Assembly (NCBI RefSeq): GCF_000283655.1
Contig: NC_016587.1
Location: 124,001 to 188,000, forward strand
Length of the DNA: 64,000 nt
Direction: 5' to 3'
Source: Azospirillum lipoferum 4B
Lineage (GTDB): Bacteria; Pseudomonadota; Alphaproteobacteria; Azospirillales; Azospirillaceae
Position 1 is the stretch's first letter. Each line of letters opens with the position of its first letter. This document shows, piece by piece, positions 14,077 through 24,357 of this stretch. The notes under the pieces are model-generated. The model was not told the DNA's origin and made no database searches. It saw nothing but the letters and a program-made list of their open reading frames with translations. The translations under genes and the position numbers were made by a program.

Positions 14077-16603
14077 CTAGCCCTCTGGCCGCAAGACTGC
14101 CCATATGCACCCGCGCGACGGTCGCGAGACCATATCGGTCGTAAGGACGGGACGTCGAGAGCATGCGGGAGCCGTGCTCGAATGTCTTCAGCGCCTCGAC
14201 GAAAAGTCCCTTGTCCGTTTGCAAGCCGCCCAACCTGAACAGCAACTGCACGCGGGTGCGGCGGTCGTCCCGCTCGTCGAGTGCGGAAAGGCCGTCGCGG
14301 CAAAGAGCAAGGCCTTGGTCGAGATCGCCGAACGTCCACAGGAACGATGCCAGCATCGAGCAAGCGCGTGCATAGCGGATGAGATCGCCCGAATCGCGCG
14401 CCATGGCGATGGCCCGTTGCAGATGGTCATCCACGCCCATCGACCCCCGTGGCAGCAGGGATCGCGGAAGGGCGATCAGAAGATCGATCTGGCGTGCCGT
14501 GTTCCGTGGATGGTCCGGCAGCCGCCGCACGGCGGCCAATGCGTTGGCGTAATGCCGACTGGAGTCCTCCAGCTTGGAGCGGCCTTCCGCCTTTTCACCG
14601 GCGCGGCGGCCGAACAGGTGGGCGGCAGGCCAGCTTTCCGCCATGAAGGCGTGGTGGGCCAGCAGGTCCAGGCGGTTCGGCAGGTCGTGGTCGCGGCGGT
14701 GGCGCAGTGCCTCAAGCACGCGGGCATGCAGCGCCCGGCGGTCGGACTTGGTCAGGGTGGCGTAGGCGACCTCTTGGATCAGGGCATGCTTGAAGGAATA
14801 TTCCAGGTTGGGCAGCAGGCGGGTGCGCAGCACGAAGCCGGCGCGCTCGAGATAGGCCAGACAGTCCGACAGCTTCGTCATCGGCAGGCCGGTCAGCGCC
14901 TGGAGCAATCCGACGTCGAAGGTCGTGCCGATTACCGCCGCATTCATCAGCAGCCGGCGCCGTTCCAGCGTCATAAGGTCCATGCGCTCGGCCAGCAGGG
15001 CGTGCAGCGTGCGCGGCAGCTTGTGGACCACCAGCGGATCGATCAGCCGGTAGGCGCCCGGCGCGCCTTCGATGGCGTTGGAGGCTTCCAGCGTGCGCAG
15101 CACCTCTTCCAGATAGAGCGGAACGCCCTGGCAGCGGGCGGCGACCTGGGCCTTCAGCTCCACCAGCGACCAGTCCGGTCCCAGCCAATGGGCCAGGAAG
15201 CTCTGCACCTGTTCCGCCGACAGCATGCCCAATTCCATGCGCCGGCCGCCGGGCCGTCCATTCCATCCCTGTTCCTGCGACTCAGGACCCAGCGGCGGCG
15301 GTCGTCGGGTGGCGAGCAGCAGCAGTCGGGACCCTGAGCCCGGCAGCGCTTCGGCCAGCCGCTCGAGAAGCCGCACCATCACCGGCCGCGCCCAATGAGC
15401 ATCCTCGACAAGGACCAGCAACGGCCGGCCGACGACGCCATCCATCGCCTCGCCGGCAGGCTGGGCGCCGTCGCAGCGCCGCAGCGGAGCCGCCAGCTCC
15501 AGCGTCGCGCCCACCAGCCCCTCGATTCCCAGCGACAGGCGTTGTGCTGCGTCCAGGCCGGTCCACAGCCGGTCCAGTCCCGGCCGGCCGAACAGAGTGC
15601 GCACCGCGTCGCCGGCCAGCGAGCCGGAACGGCGCCCGGCGGCCTCGCAGACCCAGTCGATACCCTGCTCGCTGGCGCAGCCGGCCACCTGCTCCGCCAG
15701 GCTCAGTGCCACCGCCTCCAGATCGTCCGGATCGGCCAGCCGCCGGATCGGCATCTGCGGCCATTGCAGCAGGGTCCAGCGCCGGCTGCGCGGGTCGCGC
15801 AGGAATTCGCCGACGAGGCGCGACTTGCCGATCCCCGCCTCTCCCTGCAGCAGAAGCTGGACCGGCGTCCCGCCTTCCACCGCATCGGCCATCGCGAACA
15901 AAGCCGCCACTTCCTGCTCCCGGCCGACACAGGGGGCGGTGGTGGCCGACAACAGATCGGTGGCGGTGCGGCGCACGGCACGGGCCCCGTCGAGCAGGAA
16001 GGCGGGCATCGGCTCCACCTCCTCCGACAGGCGAAGGCTCCCCATCGGGCGCACCGCGACGCCGACCGGGATCAGGTCCAGCGTGTCGCGGGTGAGCTGG
16101 GCGGTGTCGGAGGCGGCGCGCTGCTGCAACTTGGCCGCCATATGCACGCATTCGCCGACCGCACGGTAATCGGTCCACAGGCCGTTGGTCACCACATGGG
16201 CCACCGCGTCGCCCGAGCTGATGCCGATGCGGATGTGGAAGAGCGGGCGGCCCTGTTCGTCGCGGGTGGCGCTGAGGATGTCCTGGGCAGCCAGGCAGGC
16301 GCGCAGGGCGTGGTCCTCCTTGGCGCCGGGAGCGCCGAAGGTCGCCAGGAAACCGTCGCCGAGCATCTGGGTCACCGTGCCCTCGAAACGCGGCACCGCC
16401 TCCGTCACGCGGTTCAGGATGGACAGGAGCAGATCGTCGGCGTCTTCCGGATCGCGGCCGGCAACCATGGCGGAGGAGCGGACGATGTCGACGAACATCG
16501 CCGTCACCACCTTGCGTTCGCGCGGCTTATCGGCGGACAGACGCGATGCATCCTGTCCGGGACCGCCGTCGTCGGTCGCTGTGCTCCACATGGCGTCCGC
16601 CAT
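14077..16603 (-). pseudogene. Class III adenylate/guanylate cyclase-AAA ATPase-TPR protein, N-terminal part (IS-interrupted)
   Basis: About 842 original codons remain before the IS, plus 14 foreign codons read into it. An N-terminal cyclase catalytic domain has FVDIVRSSAMV with D39 and LGDGFLATFG with D83, the metal-binding aspartates. An AAA/NACHT-like ATPase follows, with QGEAGIGKSRL (Walker A, about residue 255) and LLVLVEDAHWARP (Walker B-like). TPR helices run to the break. Such proteins are large cytosolic signal integrators. The truncated product may still be made with its catalytic domain intact, but it lacks the last 184 residues. Confidence 0.87.
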
Positions 16604-16734
16604 GTCCGCCCCCCTCGCGAAAATCGCGTCGGCATATTAGAGCATGCATTTCGAATTTTGCGAACATCCGAGCGATGCATCGCTCCAAGAAATTCGCGCA
16701 GGCGGAAGCCAGCATATCTGCGTATGTAATTCTG

Positions 16735-16771
16735 TTCAAAAAGAAAGCGCCGCGACTTGCGCGGCGCCTTG
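16735..16771 (-). terminator. Rho-independent terminator downstream of ilvD
   Basis: On the minus strand the stem GGCGCCGCG/CGCGGCGCT is followed by TTCTTTTT. It lies about 80 bp after the ilvD stop and between ilvD and the cyclase gene. The 16604-16847 gap holds nothing else recognisable apart from an AT-rich promoter-like stretch before the cyclase gene. Confidence 0.8.
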
Positions 16772-16847
16772 ATTGTTACTTGTGATGAATGTTCGCCGTG
16801 CCTTATTGGGAGAGATATAACACGAGCGCAGACGGACGATCCCCCAC

Positions 16848-18713
16848 TCAGCGGCGGACGGCGATGTTCTCCACCTGGGTCACGTCGCGCACGGCGCCGC
16901 GGTCGGCACTGGTGGTCAGGGCGGCATAGGCGCGGAGCGCAGGGGAGACCACGCGGTCGCGGCTGGCCGGCTTCCAGGCATCGACACCCTTGGTGTTCAT
17001 CGCGTCGCGGCGGCGCTGCATCTCTTCATCGCCGACGGCCAGGCGGATGATGCGGTTGGGGATGTCGATCTCGATGCGGTCGCCGTCCTGCACCAGGCCG
17101 ATGGCACCGCCCTGCGCCGCTTCCGGCGAGACGTGGCCGATCGACAGGCCCGAGGTGCCGCCGGAGAAACGGCCGTCGGTGACCAGCGCGCAGGCCTTGC
17201 CCAGCCCCTTCGACTTCAGGTAGCTGGTCGGGTACAGCATTTCCTGCATGCCGGGGCCGCCGCGCGGACCCTCGTAGCGGATGACCACCACCTCACCCGC
17301 CTTGACCACATCGCCCAGAATGCCGGCGACGGCGTCGTCCTGGCTTTCGAAGACGCGGGCCGGGCCGGCGAAGACAAGGTTGGAGGCATCGACGCCCGCC
17401 GTCTTTACGATGCAGCCGTTCTCCGCGATGTTGCCGTACAGCACGGCCAGCCCGCCGTCCTGGCTGAAAGCGTTCTCAGCCTTGCGAATCACGCCCTTCT
17501 CGCGGTCGAGGTCGAGCTCGGGCCAGCGGCGCTCCTGGCTGAAGGGAACGACGGTCGGGATGCCGCCGGGGGCGGCGCGGTACAGGGTGTGGACGGCGGA
17601 ATCCTGGGTGCGCATCACGTCCCAGCGGTCCAGCGCCTCGCCCAGCGTCGGGGCATGGACGGTCGGTGCCTCGCGGTTCAGCAGGCCGGCGCGGTCGAGC
17701 TCGCCCAGGATGCCGAAGATGCCGCCGGCGCGGTGCACGTCCTCGATGTGGACGTCGGACACTGCCGGGGCGACCTTGCAGACGTTGGGCACGCGGCGCG
17801 ACAGCCGGTCGATGTCCGCCATGGTGAAGTCGATGCCGCCCTCCTGCGCCGCGGCCAGGATGTGCAAGACGGTGTTGGTCGAACCGCCCATGGCGATGTC
17901 CAGCGTCATCGCGTTCTCGAACGCCGCCTTGCTGGCGATGCCGCGCGGCAGGGCGGTGGCGTCCTCCTCCTGGTACCAGCGGCGGCAGAGGTCGACGGCG
18001 AGGCGGCCGGCGGCGAGGAACAGCTCCTTGCGGTCGGCGTGGGTGGCCAGGATGGTGCCGTTGCCGGGCAGCGACAGGCCCAGCGCCTCGGTCAGGCAGT
18101 TCATCGAGTTGGCGGTGAACATGCCGGAGCAGGAGCCGCAGGTCGGGCAGGACCCGCGTTCCATCTCCGCCGCCTCCTCGTCGGAAACCGTCGGGTCGGC
18201 TGCGGCGACCATGGCGTCGATCAGGTCGACCGACTTGACCTTGCCGCGCCAGTTGACCTTGCCGGCCTCCATCGGGCCGCCGGAGACGAAGACCGCCGGG
18301 ATGTTCAGCCGCATCGCGGCCATCAGCATGCCGGGGGTGATCTTGTCGCAGTTGGAGATGCAGACCAGCGCGTCGGCGCAATGGGCGTTCGCCATGTATT
18401 CGACCGCGTCGGCGATCAGCTCGCGCGAGGGCAGGCTGTACAGCATGCCGCCATGGCCCATGGCGATGCCGTCGTCCACCGCGATGGTGTTGAACTCCTT
18501 CGCCACGCCGCCGGCCTTCTCGATCTCGCGCGCCACCAGCTGGCCCAGGTCCTTCAGATGGACGTGGCCGGGGACGAACTGGGTGAAGGAGTTGGCGATG
18601 GCGATGATCGGCTTACCGAAATCGCCATCCTTCATGCCGGTCGCCCGCCACAGGCCGCGCGCGCCCGCCATGTTGCGGCCGTGGGTGGAGGTGCGGGAAC
18701 GGTAGTGCGGCAT
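16848..18713 (-). CDS. ilvD: Dihydroxy-acid dehydratase
   Basis: This 621-residue Fe-S enzyme dehydrates 2,3-dihydroxyisovalerate and its isoleucine-pathway counterpart in branched-chain amino acid synthesis. Cluster ligands are visible in [12 protein letters not shown] and [18 protein letters not shown]. The N-terminal [20 protein letters not shown] and [20 protein letters not shown] segments are characteristic. Length matches the family's 610-620 residues from the ATG at 18713; the frame upstream to 18779 lacks a ribosome-binding site. It has its own terminator and appears to be a single-gene unit. Confidence 0.95.
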   Translation of the reverse strand: MPHYRSRTSTHGRNMAGARGLWRATGMKDGDFGKPIIAIANSFTQFVPGHVHLKDLGQLVAREIEKAGGVAKEFNTIAVDDGIAMGHGGMLYSLPSRELIADAVEYMANAHCADALVCISNCDKITPGMLMAAMRLNIPAVFVSGGPMEAGKVNWRGKVKSVDLIDAMVAAADPTVSDEEAAEMERGSCPTCGSCSGMFTANSMNCLTEALGLSLPGNGTILATHADRKELFLAAGRLAVDLCRRWYQEEDATALPRGIASKAAFENAMTLDIAMGGSTNTVLHILAAAQEGGIDFTMADIDRLSRRVPNVCKVAPAVSDVHIEDVHRAGGIFGILGELDRAGLLNREAPTVHAPTLGEALDRWDVMRTQDSAVHTLYRAAPGGIPTVVPFSQERRWPELDLDREKGVIRKAENAFSQDGGLAVLYGNIAENGCIVKTAGVDASNLVFAGPARVFESQDDAVAGILGDVVKAGEVVVIRYEGPRGGPGMQEMLYPTSYLKSKGLGKACALVTDGRFSGGTSGLSIGHVSPEAAQGGAIGLVQDGDRIEIDIPNRIIRLAVGDEEMQRRRDAMNTKGVDAWKPASRDRVVSPALRAYAALTTSADRGAVRDVTQVENIAVRR

Positions 18714-18939
18714 GGATCGGTCCTCAGCTGGTCGATTCGGGCGAGTTGGCGAAAGGAATGGAACGAAACGGGTGGGCACCTTAGCAATCTCCTGTCGCCC
18801 GCGCCAGAGGCGCGATCCTGTTGCGGACGCCGGAGGCGCGACTGCGGCGTTGCCCTGCCATGCACGCCACGAGGACGGTGGCGGCGGCAGGGGCGGAGAG
18901 GTGCTCGTGCCAGGGTGCCCGAACCAGGCGGGGCGTCCG

Positions 18940-19284
18940 TTACGCCGCCATCCGCGACATTGCCCGGCAGCTTTCGGCGCAGCGGCGGCACATGTCGGCG
19001 CACCGCTTCATCATCGGGTCGTCGGCCATGCGGTCGCAGTTGTCGGCGCAGGCCGCGCAGATCTCGGCACAGGCGCCGCAGGTGAGGTGATGGAAGCGGG
19101 AGCCGCGGATCATGAAGTCGGCGCTGGTGCGGCAGATGTCGATGCAGTCCAGCATCAGGCGGATATGCCCGGCCTCCGCATGCGCACCACCCTTGTTCAG
19201 GCAATGCGCGACGGTTTCCAGGCAGATCCTGTGGCAATCGGTGCAGTTGCGGATGCAGTCGTCCATCGACGGTGTGGCGGACAT
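18940..19284 (-). CDS. Four-helix bundle copper-binding protein (DUF326-type)
   Basis: The 114-residue protein has about 14 cysteines in a CxxxC-type pattern: [43 protein letters not shown], and [15 protein letters not shown]. This fits the four-helix copper storage (Csp-like) or DUF326 family, which lines a helix bundle with cysteines for Cu(I). There is no signal peptide, so a cytosolic form is expected. It also has several His and Met. It is about 230 bp upstream of ilvD on the same strand with no clear link. The 18714-18939 interval shows no other gene. Confidence 0.87.
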   Translation of the reverse strand: MSATPSMDDCIRNCTDCHRICLETVAHCLNKGGAHAEAGHIRLMLDCIDICRTSADFMIRGSRFHHLTCGACAEICAACADNCDRMADDPMMKRCADMCRRCAESCRAMSRMAA

Positions 19285-19363
19285 GGCCGGTCCTCCGGGG
19301 AAGGTTGCAGGATGAATCCGTCAACCGCCCCAGGCGCCGCGGGGTTCCGAGGTGGAGGGGCGC

Positions 19364-19810
19364 TTAGCCGGGCGAAGCGGTCTTTCCGCTGTCCTTCTTC
19401 GCGCTGCGCGGAGGCTTGGCGGGGGGAGACTTTGCAGCCTTCGCCCCAGTAGCCTTGGCCGGAGCGGGATCCTCCGATGGGGCTGCGGCTTTCGACTTGC
19501 CGGGCGGCTTGGCCGACGCCTTCGCCTTGGGCGGCGCGGGCGTGTCGGGCTGGGCTTCCGCCGGGGCGTTCGCGACCTCCGACAGGGATTCGGCGGCGGC
19601 GCGGGTGCTCTTGCCCGCGGCCTTGGAACTGCCGGTCTTCTTGCGCGACCCGGCGACCTTTTCGGTCGGCTCCAGTGCGCCGGCACCGCGGATTTCCGCT
19701 TCCGCCTGCGCCCAATGGTCGGCATCGCGGCCGTGCGGGTGGCCTTCGCTTTCCCACAGCTCATGGGCGCGGCGTCGGATACGCTCCTGGATGTCGTCGG
19801 TATCGGCCAT
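19364..19810 (-). CDS. DUF2934 domain protein with Lys/Ala/Pro-rich tail
   Basis: The 148-residue protein starts with the DUF2934 motif (DIQERIRRRAHELWESEG, then HGRDADHWAQAEAEI). From about residue 50 it becomes a low-complexity tail rich in Lys, Ala and Pro (KAAGKST, KPPGKSKAA, KSPPAKPPRSAKK), resembling a histone-like tail. The start at 19810 follows GGAAG; an alternative ATG lies 12 bases upstream. Function is unknown; the tail suggests nucleic-acid binding. The transcript runs toward the copper-binding gene. Confidence 0.75.
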   Translation of the reverse strand: MADTDDIQERIRRRAHELWESEGHPHGRDADHWAQAEAEIRGAGALEPTEKVAGSRKKTGSSKAAGKSTRAAAESLSEVANAPAEAQPDTPAPPKAKASAKPPGKSKAAAPSEDPAPAKATGAKAAKSPPAKPPRSAKKDSGKTASPG

Positions 19811-20070
19811 CGAGTCTTCCATTTGCGAGTCCCCCATTTGTCTGCCCGGCGGGTCTGCCATACCGTATTCTGTGGCAGCGACCCGCCAACGTTGCAAAGC
19901 CGCTCGTGCGAGGCACCACGAAAGGGGCGGAGACTCCCGACTCCGCCGTTCCATGAGGGCAACACCGTGGAATCGGGGTGGTTCCCGACGTGAGACGGGA
20001 GTCGGTTCCCAACAGGCGCATTCCATGCCACAAGGCGCCCGCCGACCTGAACCGTGAGCATGGGAAGCCG

Positions 20071-21708
20071 ATGACGCCCGTTCCCTCCACCGCCCGTCCA
20101 TCCCTTCTCGACCGCGTCGCGGCGGCGCCATGGTGGCTGCTGTGCGCCGGGCTGGCCGCAGCGATGGCGCTGTCGATCCTGCTGGTGGGGTTCCGGCTGC
20201 CCTACTGGGTGCATGCGGACCAGGATCTGGTGTTGGCCTATCATGGGCTCCTGTTCGGCGACGGCTTGCCGCAGGAGTATTTCGATCATCCCGGCTACGG
20301 CTATTTCCTGGTGATCGACGTCTGGTACCGGCTGCTGCATGCGCTTGGCTTCCTGCCGGTCGCCATCCTGTCGGCCCTGCCGTCGGGCAGCGACGTCGCG
20401 GCGACGCAAGCCGTTTGGCAATCGCTGATCCAGGCCGGGCGGGCGCTGTCGATCCTGCTGACCGCCGCCTTCGCCGTCAGCTTCACCACCCTGCTGCGCG
20501 GGCTGGTGGGGGATCGGCGGGTGGCACTGCTGGCCGGCATCCTGCTGGCCTTCGGCGTCGGGCTGACGGCGCAGGGGCGGCAGATGCGCACCGACCTGTT
20601 GTCGGCCGGCTTCGTCGTGCTGGGGCTGCTGCTGTTCCTGCGGGCGGTGCGGCCGGCCGAGGGCAAGCGGTGCGGCGGCGCGTCGCTGCTGCAGCTGGCG
20701 CTGGGCGGGCTGCTGGTCGGGCTGGCCATGGTGACCAAGGTGCAGGCGGTGTTCCTGGCGATGGGGCTGCCGGTGGCGGCGATCCTGTTCGGACGGCGGG
20801 CGGAGCGGGAGGCCGCGTCCGGCACCGGCTGGGGCAAGGGGTGGGGCGTGGCGGCGCTGGTCGGGCTGCTGGCCGCGGCGGCGGCGGTGCCGGCTTTCGG
20901 GCTGATCCAGGCCGGTCTGGCCGGCTGGGGGCGGGCGGTCTATCCCTACACCCCCGTCGGCGGCGGGCTGTCGGGCGGCGGCTATCAGGCCGTGGTCGCG
21001 GGGTGGGTGCTGGTCGGCATCCTGGTCCATGCGGCGGTGCATCGGGTGCCGCCGGTCCGTGTTGTCGCCGGGGCGGCGGCGGTGCTGCTGGGGCTGGCGG
21101 TGGGGCTGCTGGCGCTCGACATCCGCTGGAACGAGCAGAACGCCATCGCCGTGGCGAACTTCGTCGAGCATATGTTCGTCTTCTCCTCCTGGCGGCACGG
21201 GGCGGCGCTGCAGGGCCAGGGGAACGTGGTGGGGGAGGGGACGCTGGCGCTTCTGCTGGCCGGCATCGGCCGCACGCTGGCGATCCGCACCATCGTCCTG
21301 CACCCCGACAACATCCCCCAGACCATCGTCGTGGAGTGGTTCGCCATCGCCGGGGCGGCGGTGCTGTGGCGGCGCGGGCAGAGGCTGGCCGCCGTGCAGG
21401 CGCTGTTCCTGCTGCTGGTCGCCTGGGGGCTGGAGGCGCTGTTCTCGCTGCGCGGTTTCCAGCGCGCCTATGCCGCCTACACCGACCCGCTGGCGATCCT
21501 GTCGGCCGCCTGGGTGCTGGCGCGGATGCCGGGGCTGCTGGAGCGGACGAAGTCGCGGCGCTGGATCCTGGGGGGCGTGGCGCTGGTGGTGGTCGCGGCC
21601 CATGCCTGGCCGATCATCGAGATCCGCCGCCTGCCCAACCCGGTGACCCATTGCGAGTGGATCCCGATTTACATGCCCAAGGTGGCGCCCTTCCCCTTCT
21701 GCCGTTAG
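20071..21708 (+). CDS. GT-C-type membrane glycosyltransferase-like protein
   Basis: This 545-residue polytopic membrane protein has about 11 hydrophobic segments. The first loop contains an acidic pair (HADQDLV) and a downstream HPGYGYF motif, as in PMT/ArnT-like GT-C enzymes that use polyprenyl-phosphate sugars. The sequence ends with a periplasmic segment containing two Cys. The ATG at 20071 follows GGGAAG. It lies convergent with and overlapping by four bases the GT9 gene, within a surface polysaccharide group. Sugar and acceptor are unknown. Confidence 0.7.
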   Translation: MTPVPSTARPSLLDRVAAAPWWLLCAGLAAAMALSILLVGFRLPYWVHADQDLVLAYHGLLFGDGLPQEYFDHPGYGYFLVIDVWYRLLHALGFLPVAILSALPSGSDVAATQAVWQSLIQAGRALSILLTAAFAVSFTTLLRGLVGDRRVALLAGILLAFGVGLTAQGRQMRTDLLSAGFVVLGLLLFLRAVRPAEGKRCGGASLLQLALGGLLVGLAMVTKVQAVFLAMGLPVAAILFGRRAEREAASGTGWGKGWGVAALVGLLAAAAAVPAFGLIQAGLAGWGRAVYPYTPVGGGLSGGGYQAVVAGWVLVGILVHAAVHRVPPVRVVAGAAAVLLGLAVGLLALDIRWNEQNAIAVANFVEHMFVFSSWRHGAALQGQGNVVGEGTLALLLAGIGRTLAIRTIVLHPDNIPQTIVVEWFAIAGAAVLWRRGQRLAAVQALFLLLVAWGLEALFSLRGFQRAYAAYTDPLAILSAAWVLARMPGLLERTKSRRWILGGVALVVVAAHAWPIIEIRRLPNPVTHCEWIPIYMPKVAPFPFCR

Positions 21709-22643
21709 GCGCCTCCCTTTTCCCGCGCCCGATCCAAAGCCTCGACCACGCCGGCGCTGTCGATGTCGTTGAAGTCGGGGCGGTGGTGGATCAGCACGCG
21801 CGGGCCGGTGCTGTGGATCGGGTTGGAAGCGTCGGAGAAGACGACCACGGTGGGACAACCGACCGCGGCGATCAGATGGGTCGGGCCGGTGTCGTTGCCG
21901 ACCGCCCCCCAGGCCCGGCGCGCCAGCCCGCCCAGTTCCGGCACGCTGGTGCGGTCGGTCAGGTCGACCGCCTGCGGGCAATACTCCGCGATGGAGCGGG
22001 CGAGGTCGCGCTCGATCCCGGTGCCGATCACCGCCGGGACGATGCCGCGCTCCGCCAGCGCCGCCGCCACCTCGGCATAGCGGCGGACCGGCCAGCGCTT
22101 GTCCGGCCGTCCGGGGGAGGAGCCGGGGACCAGCAGGGCGAAGCGCTCCGGCAGCCCAAAACCGGAGATGTCGGCGTCGAGCCAGGACAGGTCCGGCGTC
22201 TCGTCCGGCACGATGCCGAAGGGGGCCAACTGGCGCACATAGCGCTCGCGCACCGGCACCTTGCGCCGCCCCTCGTAGCGGTCGGGGTGGGAGGCGCCGC
22301 TGGCGGTGCCCGACCATTCCGGCCAGGGGCCGGGGAACAGCAGCCGGTGATAGAGGTCGGTGCGCGTCTGCGCCTGGAGGTCATAGACCCGGTCGAAGCG
22401 GTGGGCGCGCAGTGTCTTGCGGATCGCCAGATAGGCCGACAGCGAGCGGTCGCGCGGGTCCTCCAGCACCTCGTCGAACAGGCCGCTCATGCGGGCGAGC
22501 GGGGCGAGAGAGGGCAGGGTCAGCAGCGTCACCCGGTCGCCGGCATGGTGGCGGCGGATGGCGGCGAAGGCGGTCTGGGCCAGGAAGAAGTCGCCGAAGG
22601 CGCCCAGCTTGATGACCAGGATGCGGAGCGGGCGCTTGCTCAT
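21705..22643 (-). CDS. Glycosyltransferase family 9 (ADP-heptose:LPS heptosyltransferase-like)
   Basis: The 312-residue cytosolic enzyme begins with ILVIKLGAFGDFFLAQTAFAAI, the N-terminal GT9 motif. It also has LLVPGSSPGRPDKRWPVRRYAEVAAAL, and the C-terminal nucleotide-sugar site GAVGNDTGPTHLIAAVGCPTVVVFSD. It should add a heptose or related sugar to the LPS core. Its ATG overlaps the O-antigen ligase stop by four bases, so the two are coupled. Confidence 0.9.
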   Translation of the reverse strand: MSKRPLRILVIKLGAFGDFFLAQTAFAAIRRHHAGDRVTLLTLPSLAPLARMSGLFDEVLEDPRDRSLSAYLAIRKTLRAHRFDRVYDLQAQTRTDLYHRLLFPGPWPEWSGTASGASHPDRYEGRRKVPVRERYVRQLAPFGIVPDETPDLSWLDADISGFGLPERFALLVPGSSPGRPDKRWPVRRYAEVAAALAERGIVPAVIGTGIERDLARSIAEYCPQAVDLTDRTSVPELGGLARRAWGAVGNDTGPTHLIAAVGCPTVVVFSDASNPIHSTGPRVLIHHRPDFNDIDSAGVVEALDRAREKGGA

Positions 22644-23908
22644 CGTGTCTGTTCCCCGATACGGGCCGCCAGCCGCAGCATCAGCGCGGCGGCCAGGAAT
22701 CCCGACATCCACCAGGGCTGCCAGATGCCGTAGGCGGTGCTGCCCATCGCCAGCGCCGCGGCGAACAGCGCCAATGCGAAAGGTTGGGCGTGGCGGTCGA
22801 GCCGGGCGGTGGCGGCCAGCAGCATCAGCAGCACGGCCAACGCCAGAGCCGCCCCCACCGCTCCGGTCTCCAGCCAGACCTGAAGGAAGGCGTTGTGCGG
22901 ATGCAGCGGCAGCAGGCTGTCGCCGATCGGCGAGAACTCCGACACCGCGCCTTCCGGCGGCAGCGAGCGCGAGGCGTCGATGCCCTGGCCGAAGACCGGC
23001 GTGCGCAGCGCCCGCTCCGCCGCATGGCCCCAAATCTCCACCCGGTGCTGGGCCGAACGGAACAGCAGCGGCGAATGGTCGAGGTCGAGCGGGCCGGAGA
23101 ACAGCAGGGCGGCGGGCAGCACCAGCAGGAAGGCGGCGCTGACCGCGGCGGCGAACAGCCGGCGGGTCCAGCGGGCCGATGCGCGGGCGGCGGCCAGCGT
23201 CACCAGCCCGGCGGCGATGCCGAGCATGGCCGAGCGGCTGGTCAGCGGCAGGCAGGCCAGCGCATAGCCGACCGGAACCAGCATGGCCAGCGCCCGGCGG
23301 CCGAAGCGGTCCACCGCCAGGGCGGCCGGCCAGACCAGCAGGCAGAGCAGCGCCGCCGTCCGCTTCGGCACATTGCCGTTCAGCAGGTTGGGCAGCTGGT
23401 CGTCGGGCACGCCGTTCCACCAGCGGTTCAGCGGGAAGTCCAGCGCCGCCTCTACTGCGAACAGCAGCCCGCCGGCCAGCCCGCCGGCCAGGAACAGTTT
23501 GGCCAGCCGCCGCAACTCCGCCGCCGGCATCCCGGCAATCCAGGCGCCGCCGGCCAGCGCGCCGAGCGCGATGTAGCCGATCTCCCCCACCGTCGCCGCC
23601 GCGCGGGCGGACGGGCTCCACAGGCTGGAGGCCAGCGCCAGCGCCAGGAAGGCGGTGACCGCCGCGACCGGCGGCGTCAGCCGCAGGATGCGCCCGAAGG
23701 CCCCCCGCTGCGCCAGCCCGGCCAGCGACAGCAGCAGCACCAGGATCGCCCACACCGGCAACCCGCGCGGGGCGACCGCGGCCAGCGGCCCCAGCAGCAG
23801 CGCCGCCGCCCCGGCCAGCGTCCGCAGCATGGCATCGAGCCCGCCTGCGGCGGGGGCCGAGGTCGGGGCGGTGCGGGGCGTGGCTAGGTCCGGGGAGTTG
23901 GCGGGCAT
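22640..23908 (-). CDS. O-antigen ligase/polymerase family membrane protein (WaaL-like)
   Basis: The 422-residue protein has about 11 membrane segments and a long periplasmic loop between them. Within the loop, SAQHRVEIWGHAAERALRTPVFGQG and LPLHPHNAFLQVWLETG match the Wzy_C family, including the conserved PHN and R residues. Such enzymes join O-antigen to lipid A core or polymerise it. The start at MPANSPD was chosen over upstream codons that lie in the 24003-24153 repeat region. It is translationally coupled to the GT9 gene. Confidence 0.85.
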   Translation of the reverse strand: MPANSPDLATPRTAPTSAPAAGGLDAMLRTLAGAAALLLGPLAAVAPRGLPVWAILVLLLSLAGLAQRGAFGRILRLTPPVAAVTAFLALALASSLWSPSARAAATVGEIGYIALGALAGGAWIAGMPAAELRRLAKLFLAGGLAGGLLFAVEAALDFPLNRWWNGVPDDQLPNLLNGNVPKRTAALLCLLVWPAALAVDRFGRRALAMLVPVGYALACLPLTSRSAMLGIAAGLVTLAAARASARWTRRLFAAAVSAAFLLVLPAALLFSGPLDLDHSPLLFRSAQHRVEIWGHAAERALRTPVFGQGIDASRSLPPEGAVSEFSPIGDSLLPLHPHNAFLQVWLETGAVGAALALAVLLMLLAATARLDRHAQPFALALFAAALAMGSTAYGIWQPWWMSGFLAAALMLRLAARIGEQTR

Positions 23909-24002
23909 GGACTCGGTGGGGATCAGCGGAAACCGGCGGCGACTTAACCGCACTCCCGCCGCGAAAGCAACGGCGCGCGGTCCGCCGTGGAGAGCCGCCG
24001 TG

Positions 24003-24065
24003 CTGAACGTTTGAAACACCGTGAAACAGGGGTGCGGGGGGTGTTCCACTGTTTCATCCGGCGGC
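24003..24065. repeat. Direct repeat, copy 1 (63 bp)
   Basis: Begins CTGAACGTTTGAAACACC and ends TTTCATCCGGCGGC. It matches copy 2, 88 bp further on, at 56 of 63 positions. Each copy contains GAAAC and GTTTC elements that can pair. It lies in the 449-bp gap upstream of the O-antigen ligase, divergent from an acetyltransferase; nothing else was recognised in the gap. Confidence 0.85.
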
Positions 24066-24090
24066 AGGGCGGTGCCAAGGCGGTGCCGGA

Positions 24091-24153
24091 CTGAACGTTT
24101 GAAACGCCGTGAAACAGGATTCCGGGGGGTGTTTCATTGTTTCATCCAGCGGC
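24091..24153. repeat. Direct repeat, copy 2 (63 bp)
   Basis: Begins CTGAACGTTTGAAACGCC and ends TTTCATCCAGCGGC. It is equal in length to copy 1, with seven substitutions and no gaps. The flanks are GC-rich, and the copies may mark a duplicated promoter or operator. Confidence 0.85.
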
Positions 24154-24357
24154 GGAGCGGCGTGAGGGTGGTGCATGGCGGTCCTTTCCCGGCGGTTTGC
24201 AGGATGATCTTCCTATCATGGATGTCTGCCGGTGGGAAAAGGGTGGGTGAAAAATGCGCGTGCCCCCCTCCCGAGACGGAAGAGGGGGGGCCTTTCCGGG
24301 CTGCGAGTTGACGGATACGCTCCATTCCACGGGAACCCGTTCGGAGGAGTGGCAAAG

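Noticed and set aside
13231-14080. Two separate host genes in overlapping frames
   Set aside because: Terminal inverted repeats, CTAG flanks and the DDE residues across both frames show a single insertion sequence with a frameshifted transposase.
19321-22317. A 998-codon minus-strand open frame across the DUF2934 and GT-C genes
   Set aside because: Low-complexity antisense translation; the DUF2934 gene in another frame and the GT-C gene on the plus strand explain the region.
24003-24153. CRISPR array
   Set aside because: Only two repeat copies of 63 bp are present, too long and too few, with no cas genes nearby.
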